DNA of 64,000 nucleotides from Anopheles merus (Eukaryota > Arthropoda > Insecta > Diptera > Culicidae). The stretch is taken from positions 52,896,181 to 52,960,180 of the forward strand of contig NC_054082.1 in assembly GCF_017562075.2 (NCBI RefSeq), read 5' to 3'. The notes under the pieces were generated by a model, which saw only the letters and a program-made list of their open reading frames with translations, was not told the origin of the DNA and searched no databases. Both the position numbers and the translations under genes were made by a program. Positions 34,036 to 43,499 of this stretch are shown in pieces; position 1 is the first letter of the stretch, and each line of letters starts with the position of its first letter.

Positions 34036-35019
34036 GTTGAGTTTTATAACTTGTAGTCAAGTATCATGACAGTAAATTACAATTCATATGTAGTTCATAA
34101 CGAAAACACTAAATGGCGCTACATAAAATAGCGTTTTAAGGGATTTTGCAATGGTTTTATAAATTTTGTACGTTTTTTCTTTTATTTGTAATATAACATT
34201 TTCAAAATTTCCAGACTGTAAGAAAATAACTTATAGATTGAAATCATACAATGTTTTTTTTTATTTTGCATGAGACAATTGTAGCTAATTTTCACAACTT
34301 TTACTCCCAGGTAGTACAAATTTTAAAACTACACATACACAACTTAGATAGAAGCTATTACAAGCTTCTGACGTCAAGTTCTCGTTTCTGTAGGCTTGAA
34401 TGCAGGCACATACATAATTAGATACAACAGTTCATATTCAAACAAGTTACAAAGGTTCAAATTTTCTATAAAAATAAGAATTTTCTGCGTTTTTTAACAA
34501 GTCTCTACTGCGAGAGCCTCATTCTCGAGAATCAAAAGAGATAAAGAACTCATATTATGGATTTTTCTTAGTTTAAGCCTAAAGATTGAAACCTTATCTT
34601 GGAAATTACGTTATTAAAAAGTTGATTTTTTTTATTTCAGTTTGGTCTTTGCCTCATTTATATGTAATACGATGTTCTCGGCACGTTCCCTTGGTAGGTT
34701 TCACTAATGACTTACGTTAATACTTATGTCCTACGCTGCCAGGCTAACTATATCTACTTCACGCTGCTTGCGCTAATGGTATTTTATAGCAAATAATTAT
34801 AGGAGTTGCTGCCGTTACTCTAAAGACTTAACCCGAAGTCTCCACTTGGAAAAATGTTATAAAAATGAGCGAAATGTTCATGGATACACTACAAGCACTA
34901 CTACTAAGTCGTCGTTGAATGCTGCGATGAAACTATTGAAGCTTTTTCATCTTACTGTCAAAACTTTCTCATGCTGTTTTATCAAATGTCCCTCTCAACC
35001 AAAGTCTATATAGCACATA
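34036..35019. other. AT-rich intergenic sequence
   Basis: No gene recognised. Contains at 34,641-34,710 a repeat of the block at 23,945-24,020. Confidence 0.5.
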
Positions 35020-35150
35020 GGTAGAGTCACCCAGAACAAGACGATCCTGAAGGATCAGGGATAAGATTTTATAGGCGGAATTAAACGCCGTAACACCCCT
35101 TTCGTCATTGCAGTCCAGCCCGTCTCCTTTCTTGTATCGTGCAACTCTAA
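35020..35150 (-). pseudogene. Reverse transcriptase fragment
   Basis: Read on the minus strand the segment gives YKKGDGLDC, then AFNSAYKILSLILQDRLVL, the standard RT block between the KKGD and YQ motifs of RTE-like elements (compare YKNGDRLDC and NAAYKILSRIL in the element at 39.1 kb). Only this fragment remains. Confidence 0.6.
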
Positions 35151-35440
35151 ACGTGCTCCTCCGTTCAGGACCGGTTCAGCTGCTATTTCGTGAGTTCCGG
35201 ATTTCCACCCAAACCCGGGGGCTACCGGGTGGTGTTGCCACGGCGTGTTGGGAGTATATTTTATGCACAGGAATTATTTAATTTATCATTTAGATACATG
35301 GATACGACACAAGAACTGCTAGCATTTATATTTTTGAAAGAAAAGTATCACTTTTTGGAGATTGTTTTTGCCATTGTTACAATTTGGAGATGTTTTTGCC
35401 GATTGACTGCCAACATGCACAGTTTCATTATAGATTATAT

Positions 35441-35647
35441 TCTTCTTCTTCTTTGACACAACAACCGCTGTCGGTCAAGGCCTGCCAAGTACCCACTAGT
35501 GAAGTGAGCTTGACTTTCAGTGACTTATTGTTACCATATTAGGATAGTCAGTCCTACGTATGGGGGCACGGTCTATTCGGGACTTGAACCCATGACGGTC
35601 ATGTTGTTACGTCGTACGAGTTGACGACTGTACCACCAGACCGGCCC
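35441..35647 (-). mobile_element. tRNA-derived SINE, A subfamily, with 11-bp target duplication
   Basis: Full-length copy, minus orientation: head GGGCCGGTCTGGTGGTACAG, box B GGGTTCAAGTCCC, and an AAGAAGAAGAA tail. ATAGATTATAT flanks it at 35430-35440 and 35648-35658. Confidence 0.92.
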
Positions 35648-36029
35648 ATAGATTATATTATACGATCACAAATCTCAACGGAATATTTCAAATATTTAAA
35701 TAAACAATTGTGATATTCCAAATGGTTCCAAGTTATATGACTGGTAATCCTAATTTATAAATGTGTTTTATTTATTTACGCTAGGGAATCAAAATTCATC
35801 TTTTATTACTTTCATAAAGGACGAACCACAAAGTATTAGCACGATTTATAAGGTAGGCGAATTTTTTTTCCAGACACTGCATTTTTATTTTATAAACCGT
35901 GTGTTCTGGACTATGTTCGAAAAAAAATCGTATGCCTACGATCGCACTTTCGACCTGACACTTTCCATCAGGTTCAGCACCAAACTTGTGACCAACGATT
36001 TTCGGCACTTTTGGACAGGTCCTGGTTTT

Positions 36030-36190
36030 CATTTTTTTTTCGGCGCGTCTTCGAAGCTGGACCCCTCACGAAACTTTCTGATGGCGGGCCGTACGGTTCC
36101 GATACTGACTCCTTCCAATTTCGCTGACTGGTTTAAAGAAATGTTGGAAGTCGAGCATCATTTGTGCAAAACACTTTTGCGCTTTTCGAC
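36030..36190 (-). pseudogene. Remnant of a Tc1/mariner-type transposase N-terminus
   Basis: Read on the minus strand: VEKRKSVLHK, stop, CSTSNISLNQSAKLEGVSIG, TVRPAIRKFREGSSFEDAP, then a stop. This is a helix-turn-helix of the IS630/Tc1/mariner type with at least two in-frame stops. The catalytic DDE part was not identified. Assignment from motif memory, so moderate. Confidence 0.45.
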
Positions 36191-36390
36191 GTAATTGCCA
36201 ACAGACACGGTAGACAAAAAAAAATACTTTCAATGCACTAGTTAGTAGCTTTACACTGCTGGCTGCCCAGAAGCAGACAAGAATCAGCGGTTTTGCATCA
36301 TCCGTTTACTAGTAACGTCATTTAGAAATTGTGCTTACATTTTCTGGTTCACCCGTTATGTTATGTGAGCCAGGCTCTTTAAGTAATGGC

Positions 36391-36658
36391 CAGAGAGTCG
36401 CCGCATGCGATTTGGTCGCATGCGGCAAGAAATGAGTTTTCTCAATTTTCTAGCTTTTTAGGGTACTTTGATATTTTGTTGTTTCTTTATAAAGATAATC
36501 ATTATTAGATATGATGTTAAAATCGCTTGCGGCGATGCGGCAATATCAAATGAGTTTGATTTTGCCGCATCACCGCATGCGGCAGATTCGCAAGTGCTGT
36601 TATTATCGCCAAATCCCATACAAAAGCATGTGGCAAAATCGCATGCGGCGGGGTTCTG
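36391..36658. mobile_element. MITE-like element with CGCCGCATGCGATTT ends
   Basis: Ends CAGAGAGTCGCCGCATGCGA and TCGCATGCGGCGGGGTTCTG are inverted copies, and GCCGCATGCG recurs inside. CAG..CTG termini suggest hAT, but no convincing 8-bp duplication. Confidence 0.6.
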
Positions 36659-36912
36659 ACAGTTCCCTTAGGGCTAGTCTAGTGCTTGTCAAGTAAAACT
36701 TTATTTTTAGTTTTCCTTAAAAGTGTTAATCGCGTGTACAATCATCGCATTCTGTGGCAATTACTGTAGCAGCAGTTCTAATTTACATTAAAATAGTTTC
36801 CGAATACATGTAAGTGGACAGTGAGCTAGACCAATTGTTGAAAAACTGTGTACCATAAGATGCCAGTAACATTTTAAATAACGGTTAAAGTTGCATGCAT
36901 TGAAATTGATTA

Positions 36913-37155
36913 CAGGGCTTCCCACGATTTATTGATCAGTTTCCATAATTTTTGGGCTCGTCTCACGATTTTTTCATCGCAGCCCATAGATTTTTGGTTC
37001 GTTTCCACAATTTATTTGTATCGTCCGATTGGATATCAATACAATAGGACCAACAAATTCTGGGAAATGGCCAAAAAATCGTGGCAACGCACCAAAAAAA
37101 TATGGGAACCAACCAAAAATTGATGAAAACCAACCAATAAATCGTGGTAAACCTG
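36913..37155. mobile_element. TA MITE with ~40-bp inverted ends
   Basis: CAGGGCTTCCCACGATTTAT at the left, ATAAATCGTGGTAAACCTG at the right, TA on each side (36911-36912, 37156-37157). 243 bp, no ORF. Confidence 0.75.
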
Positions 37156-37510
37156 TAAGTCATTATTAAAATGTATCATGATTCTAATAAGGTAAGAGAA
37201 CTACTATCCAGATAGCTGAGACTCGCGAGTTATATTCTGTCTATCATTGAGCTAGACCACCGATTGGCAAAATACGGATCGCATACGGCTCATGTTCTGG
37301 TGTCAGTGTTTGTAGCAATACCGCACTGATCCGGGTATGGTCCGACACCTCTTGAAGGTTAATATAGGATCTCCATACTCTACTCCGACTCAATACGTCC
37401 ATGGCGTACATAACGGTAACATATCTCTCCAATAATCTGAGCTTGGGTACACGAGGAAACCCAAACCCAACCCAAGCTTGGGAGGATGGGTTATACGGCT
37501 AAATTAGGCG

Positions 37511-37525
37511 AGGGGGGGGGGGGGG
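37511..37525. repeat. Poly-G run of about 14-15
   Basis: Read directly; lies in the probable 5' untranslated part of the following retrotransposon. Confidence 0.85.
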
Positions 37526-37739
37526 TTGGTCAGCGTGTGTTCTCCATGTTAGGGGCGGCTGGGTGTCCCTTCTGTCCTGGCATTCTAAGGGGCATTAATC
37601 AAGGATGCGTAGGCCCTCCGACGATATAGGAGGTTGGGGGAGAGGACTTGCAAGCCACCCCTAGAAAACCCCAAATGCAACGAAACGTAATCAAAAGATT
37701 TCGAATTGGACTAAACGAAACCGACCCACGCAACTGAAC

Positions 37740-40421
37740 AAGGCTAACGATTGGAAACTCGGGACATGCTGCAGGTCCCTCACAGCAACCGGAAGTACCC
37801 GCATTCTTGCGAACGAGGTGATTGCCCGTGGCTTCGGAATACTAGCACTTCAAGATGTGCGCTGGAAAGGAGTGACGGAGCGCCCTTATCGGAGTGATTG
37901 CATGATCTACCAGAGCGGTGGTGAAAAGCAAGAACTCGGTACGGGGTTCCTGGTCATAGGTGAGATGAGGAAACGAGTGATCGGGTGGTGGCCGATCAAT
38001 GGCCGGATGTGCAGGTTGAGGATTCGTGGCAGCTGAGCATTAAAAATGTGCATAGTCCACACCTTGGGAGCACCGATGACGATAAAGACAACTTTTATAC
38101 GCAGTTGGTAACCGCTGCCCACAACACGATGTCAAAATTGTCATCGGGGATTTAAATGCTCAGGTCGGACGGGAGGAGGCATTTAAACCGACGATAGGAA
38201 GTTTCAGTGCCCACCAGCTGACGAACGACAACGGGTTTCGGCTCCTCAATTTCGTCTCCTCCAAACACATGACCATCCGCAGCACCTTCTTCCAGCACGC
38301 ACCTCGCTTCAACTACACCTGGAGATCACCGCAGCAGACATAATCCCAGATCGACCACGTTCTCATCGATAGAAGGCACTTCTCGGATGTAATCGACGTA
38401 AGAACCTACAGAGGAGCAAACGTCGACTCAGACCATTATGGTTATGGTTAAGTTACGCCAAAAACTATGCGTGGCTAATAAACTGCGCTACCAGCCTATC
38501 CCAAGGCTCAACACACTCAACCGGCTGAGACAAGCTGATGTGGCGAGGGACTTCGCCATCGCGTTTGGAGAAGCGTTGCCGGAGGACACCACTAGCGAGT
38601 CTCTCAATGACCACTGGCGTATGGTGGAGCAAGCCATCAGCAGCACGGCCGAGCGAACAATTGGCCGCATGACCCGCAACTGGAGGAAGGAATAGTTTGG
38701 TAATGAGTGCAGACGAGCACTCTCCGAGAAGAACGTCGCGCGTACCCGCATGCTCCAGCGCGAGACCCGACAGAACGTGGAAGACTACAGACGACTGAGG
38801 AGGCAGCAGACCCGACTCTTCCAGGCCAAGAAGCAGGAAGCAGAGGAGAGCAGCCCTACGACAGCCAGCATGACGATGACGAAGTGCCCACGCCATCTTT
38901 GGACGAAGTCATTGATGCCATCAAACAGTTGAAGTGTAACAAGTCAGCTGGCAGCGATGGTCTAGTGGTCGAACTGTTCAAGATGGGTCCGGAGCGGCTT
39001 GCCGTCATCATGCATTGGCTGATTGCGACGATTTGGGATCAGGAAGAACTACCGGACGAGTGGAAACGGGGTGTCATACACCCAGTGTACAAAAATGGCG
39101 ACAGGCTGGACTGTGCCAACTTCCGAGCCATCACAGTCCTGAATGCTGCCTACAAGATCTTGTCCCGAATACTCTTCTGCAAACATTCGCCTCTTGCTAC
39201 AGATTTCGTTGGATTTCGTTGGAGCTACCAAGCTGGATTTGTTGGAGGCAAATCGACCACCGACCAAATCTTTATTCTACGGCAGATCCTTTAGAAATGC
39301 CGAGAGCACCAGATCCCTACGCACCACCTGTTCATCGACTTCAAGGCGGCCTACGATACCATAGATCGGAATGAGCTATGGAATACCATGCAGCAGTACG
39401 GATTCCCTGGAAAGCTGATACGGCTGTTGAGGGCCACTATGGACGGGGTACAGTACAAGGTGAGAGTGATAAACATGCTTTCGGAATCGTTCGAATTTCA
39501 CCGGGGTCTAAGGCAACATGGATGTTCAACATGGCTCTGGAAGGTGTCATGCGAAGCGCGGGTTTCGACATCCGGGGCACGATTTTCACTCGATTTCTCC
39601 AATTCCTTGGCTTCGCGGATGACATTGACATCATCGGTCGTACAACTGCGACGGTGTGCGAAGCGTACACCCGACTAAAACGCGAGCCCGGGAGGATTGG
39701 ATTGAGGATCAATGCGACGAAGACAAAGTACCTGCTTGCCGGGGGCTCTGTACGCGATAGATCCCGACTCGGAAGCAGAGTATCGGTTGACGGCGACGAT
39801 TTCGAGGTGGTAGAGGAGTTCTTGACACGATCGTAACTTCGGACAACAACGTAAGCAGCGAAATCCGAAGGTGCATTGTTCAGGGAAGTCGTGCCTACTA
39901 CGCGCTCCACAAACTCCTGCAATCCAGAAGACTCCAGCAACACACTAAATGTGATATATATCGCACACTGATTCGTCCGGCAGTCCTCTACGGGTACGAG
40001 TCTTGGACTATGCTAACGGAGGACGCCAATGCACTCGCCATTTTCGAACGGCGGGTGCTAAGGACTATCTTTGGCGGTGTGTGCGAGCAGGGCGTATGGA
40101 GAAGGAGGATAAACCACGAGCTAGCTGAGCTGTTTGGCGGTGCAGATATGCTGACGGTCATTAAAGCCGGAAGGATACGATGGCTGGGGCACGTGATGAG
40201 GATGCCGGACTCATGCACCACCATGAACCGTCGTCAACGAGGCGTAGAGGAGCACAGCGAGCTCGTTGGCTGGATCAGGTGGAGTCGAACCTGTCGGAGA
40301 TCGGATGCAGCCGTGGTTAGAGGACTGCAGCCCAGGACCGAGTTTTCTGGAAACGGATTGGCGACCTGGCCATGTCTACTAGACGTGCTCGTACATGAGC
40401 AGGCCAAGAAGAAGAAAAAGA
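37740..40421 (+). mobile_element. Degenerate RTE-like non-LTR retrotransposon
   Basis: Endonuclease parts come first: CCRSLTATGSTRIL near 37,770, LALQDVRWKGV near 37,845, then IVIGDLNAQVGREE-like sequence near 38,130 and RGANVDSDHY near 38,420. The reverse transcriptase follows: KQLKCNKSAGSDGLVVELFK (38,925), HPVYKNGDRLDCANFRAIT (39,080), DFKAAYDTI (39,345) and the catalytic LGFADDIDII (39,610). The C-terminal region has LIRPAVLYGYESWTM near 39,975 and RIRWLGHVMRMPDS near 40,175. The frame is broken by several shifts and stops, so it is inactive. The 3' end is a short GAAGAAGAAAAAGAAG tail at about 40,407-40,421. Confidence 0.85.
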
Positions 40422-40432
40422 AGATGCGGCTC

Positions 40433-40630
40433 ACGGGGGCGGTCCTGTGGTACAGTCGTCAACTCGAACGACTCAATAACATGGTCGACATGGGTTCATG
40501 CCTAGAATGGACCGTGTCACCGTAGCAAGGTCTGACTATCCGGCTGCGTGGTAATGAATTATGCTCAGCCTGTACGCGGCATTCGAGACTTATGTCCGCG
40601 TATGACGTTACGTCAAATGGAAGAAGAATG
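40433..40630 (+). mobile_element. tRNA-derived SINE, B subfamily, inserted at the 3' end of the RTE-like element
   Basis: Head GGGGGCGGTCCTGTGGTACA, box B-like GGGTTCATGCC, and GCAAGGTCTGACTATCCGGC. The target duplication AGATGCGGCTC lies at 40422-40432 and 40631-40641, directly at the retrotransposon tail. Confidence 0.9.
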
Positions 40631-40769
40631 AGATGCGGCTCTAAACTGTTCATATATTTCATAGAACTTTCACATAGTTTTGCTCTTGGTAAAAATTTGG
40701 CTCTTCACGTGAAACTCTACGATTAATTTTTATAATTTTCCCCTTTCGGTCACAAAGAGAGTTGATGAT

Positions 40770-41908
40770 TTACCGTCTAGGTGGCCAAGTGCGTCGGGGT
40801 GTGGGAGTCATGCGAGTAGTTCTAGTGGGAGTCGTGGGAGTAGTTCTAGTGGGAGTCGTGGGAGTAGTTCTAGTGGGAGTCGTGGGAGTAGTTCTAGTGG
40901 GAGTAGTTGTCGTTGTAGTTGGAGTAGTAGTAGTTGTTGTTGTAGGTGGGGTTGTTGTAGTTGTCGTTGTAGTTGGAGTTGTAGTGGTTGTCGTTGTAGT
41001 TGGAGTAGTAGTAGTTGTCGTTGTAGTTGGAGTTGTAGTAGTTGTCGTTGTAGTTGGAGTTGTAGTGGTTGTCGTTGTAGTTGGGGTTGTTGTAGTAGTT
41101 GGAGTTGTAGTAGTTGTCGTTGTAGGTGCTGTTGTTGTAGTTGTCGTTGTAGGTGCCGTTGTTGTAGTAGTTTCCGTATTGGTTGAAGATATTGTCGTTA
41201 TCGTTGAAGTTGAAAAAGTGATGGATGCAGTTGTAGAAGTTGTAGGAATGATGACCGTTGTAGTTGATGTTATAGAGCCGGTTGTTTTTGGAAAACATGT
41301 TATACCATGATAACACAGCTTGTTCTTTGCCAGTAGAGGAAAAGGACAGTAACAATTTCTCGTAGGCAATTTTGAGACAGGATGTTTAGTTTCGTAATTG
41401 TCACCAACATCATTCCAAGGGCGAGCGAGAGAAGGCCAAATGAAGTACTCTGAAATGAAGAAATCTCATATAACGGTGACATTGTGTTGGATCTTTCGTA
41501 TTGCGAAGGATCTATCTTACGATATGGCTGTGTTGATAGAAGTGCTTCATTTGGATCTGCGTTATGTGATTGATAATCTCGAACATCATGCTGAGGACAG
41601 AGCCGTTTCCCATTAGAGGGGTGCACTGAAGTTTTAGGTTGCGGCGGATTAAAATATCTTTTTTTGCGTAAATTTCGCACACTGGAGATTGCTTCTGGAA
41701 CATACTTTGGAACATATGCATTTGCGGTGTCAGTAACAGTCACTTTATTTGAGAACGATCCACGAAGTACTTCACATTCTAGTTGGCTATTTATAAACGA
41801 TCTTTGCACTAAAAAAAACATTAGTAGCAGAAAGATCACAGCAGCACAACAAGTAACAAGCTTTCTTCTATTGCACCGTTGTATGCACGTGTATGCTAAT
41901 GAACTCAT
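40770..41908 (-). CDS. Mucin-like type II membrane protein, intact family member (copy 3)
   Basis: Two exons: 41908-41521 (388 bp) and 41449-40770 (680 bp), with a 71-bp intron (GTAAGAT..TTTCAG). They total 356 codons including stop, in one frame: a 355-residue protein. The ATG at 41908 is preferred over the one at 41977 because the TATA box (41986-41981) would put the start site downstream of 41977. The protein has a short basic N-tail (CNRRK), a transmembrane anchor at ~17-35 with positive-inside topology so the rest would be lumenal/extracellular, an RKKR site at 81-84 that fits furin-type convertases, a conserved NCYCPFP..LCYHGITCF motif with Cys at ~162, 164, 175 and 181, and a Thr/Pro tail from ~184 to the end, built on 27-bp units (PTTTTTTTT). 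Dense O-glycosylation, hence a mucin-like surface or shed protein, is inference. I recognise no named family. Confidence 0.85.
40870..41170 (-). repeat. 27-bp minisatellite encoding the Thr tail (copy 3)
   Basis: Repeated GTTGTCGTTGTAGTTGGAGT-type units on the + strand. The 27-bp periodicity keeps the frame so unit gain or loss lengthens or shortens the tail. Confidence 0.85.
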
Positions 41909-41980
41909 ATTGAAATAGCTAACCAGCCACCACGAAAGAGCGTCAACGAAAAACTCATGTTTACAAGCACGCGACATGCC

Positions 41981-42041
41981 TTTATAATAAAACCCAAGAC
42001 TCTATCACACTGCTGCTATATCGTTTCAGACGTGTCGACTA
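41981..42041 (-). promoter_or_regulatory. Mucin-family promoter: TATA box plus upstream block, copy 3
   Basis: TATAAA at 41986-41981; the block with TCGACACGTCTGAAACGAT at 42041-42020. A GAGTTTT initiator-like motif lies about 30 bp downstream of the TATA box. Confidence 0.72.
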
Positions 42042-42503
42042 AATACGGAAACTTAATTATAAACAATGTTGAGATATTCTTCGTGCGATGTCGCGACTAT
42101 TTTTTTGCTTGTACAATATGACCTCACTGCGAATACATTTGCGTACCAACTACTGGTTTCGCTCTCAATAGTTCTGTTGTAAGACAGGTCGAGAACGTGA
42201 TGAATAAAAACGACGCAGAAACATTTTGCAGGAACCTTAATGAATCAAACTGAAATTCATCGCGTTACACTGTTTCTAGATGATGTTCACAATTTCCGCT
42301 ACAATTTTTATCGATAATTTTCTTAATTTTCTAATTTTCTTTTCCAAACATATGGATGACAACATTTGCATTTGCAAGAAATCGAATAGTGACAAATGAT
42401 ATAGTTATCGATTGACTCCAAAAGGGCTTTTCGCTGAATTATGCGATACATAATGTATGAGAAGTACATACACGTACTGACGGTAATTTAGTAGTAGTAG
42501 AAG
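42042..42503. other. Upstream flank of copy 3
   Basis: No gene recognised; AT-rich sequence up to the MITE at 42504. Confidence 0.5.
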
Positions 42504-43052
42504 TAGTGTTGGGTAAAGTAGCACAATTAAGTGTGCTGTGCGCACACGCACATTGCCTTTAGTGTGCTGTGCGCACTGTGCGCACAGTGCGCACTGTGCG
42601 CACAGTGCGCACTTGGAACCAGTGCGGAAGTGCTAGCACAGTGCTAGCACTTTCGCACAGTGCTAGCACTTTCGCACAGTGCTAGCACAGTGCTAGCACT
42701 TTCGCACAGTGCGCTCTCTGAGCACAGTGCGAAAGTGCTAGCACAGTGCTAGCACTTTCGCACAGTGCGCTCTCTGAGCACAGTGCGGAAGTGCTAGCAC
42801 AGTGCTAGCACTTTCGCACAGTGCGCTCTCTGAGCACAGTGCGGAAGTGGTAGCACAGTGCTAGCACTTTCGCACAGTGCGCTCTCTGAGCACAGTGCGA
42901 AAGTGCTAGCACTGTGCGGAAGTGCTAGCACTGTGCTAGCACTGTGCGAAAGTGCTAGCACTGTGGTAGCACTTAAGGCACTGTGCTGTGCTGTGCGCAC
43001 AGTATGGTGTGCTGTGCGCACAGTGCGCACAGCAGCACTTTACCCAACACTA
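42504..43052 (+). mobile_element. hAT-type MITE carrying a 56-bp palindromic tandem repeat (copy A)
   Basis: Ends TAGTGTTGGGTAAAG / CTTTACCCAACACTA. The 8-bp duplication AGTAGAAG lies at 42496-42503 and 43053-43060. The interior is a tandem array with units 56 bp apart (GCGCTCTCTG at 42711, 42767, 42823, 42879), each built around GTGCTAGCAC and TTCGCACAGTGC. No ORF of its own; frames crossing it are repeat artefacts. Confidence 0.93.
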
Positions 43053-43095
43053 AGTAGAAGTCATATTAAAGAAGATATATTTACTTTCAATTAAA

Positions 43096-43301
43096 CTTCT
43101 TCTTCTTTGACACAACAACCGCTGTCGATCAAGGCCTGCCAAGTACCCACTAGTGAAGTGAGCTTGACTTTCAGTGACTTATTGTTACCATAGCAGGATA
43201 GTCAGTCCTACGTATGGGGGCACGGTCTATTCGGGATTTGAACCCATGACGGTCATGTTGTTACGTCGTACGAGTTGACGACTGTACCACCAGACCGGCC
43301 C
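43096..43301 (-). mobile_element. tRNA-derived SINE, A subfamily
   Basis: Nearly identical to the 35.4-kb copy from TTCTTCTTCTTTGACACAAC to GTACCACCAGACCGGCCC. No clear duplication, because another dispersed repeat abuts at 43,305. Confidence 0.88.
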
Positions 43302-43304
43302 TTT

Positions 43305-43475
43305 TCTGTAAAAAATACCTTTAAATCGGTAAATAAAAAATAGCACTACATAATACGATGGTTTATCGTTCAAAATAATGTCACTTTCATTAAAATAATA
43401 AAAAATTGTAATGTAGGAGCAGTTTTTGTGAAACTGATGCCCAATACTGGGTCATTTACCCTAGTTCGTTTATCC
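43305..43475. repeat. Dispersed repeat, second copy of 27.95-28.14 kb
   Basis: Shares ACATAATACGAT, GTTCAAAATAA, GTCACTTTCAT and TTTACCCTA blocks in the same order. Confidence 0.6.
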
Positions 43476-43499
43476 AACGCTCTCACGATTTTCAACTTT

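Noticed and set aside
41300..41977. Start of mucin-like copy 3 at the ATG at 41977 and unspliced 225-residue product
   Set aside because: The ATG lies only a few bases below the TATA box, above the expected start site, and the unspliced frame loses the Cys motif and Thr tail that all copies conserve.
42504..43052. CRISPR-like appearance of regularly spaced palindromic repeats
   Set aside because: Units are contiguous without unique spacers, and the block has transposon ends with a target duplication in an insect genome.
42794..43094. Ser/Ala/Leu-rich frames at 42.8-43.1 and 57.5-57.8 kb
   Set aside because: They lie within the 56-bp palindromic repeats of the hAT-type MITE; the repeated peptide is a by-product.
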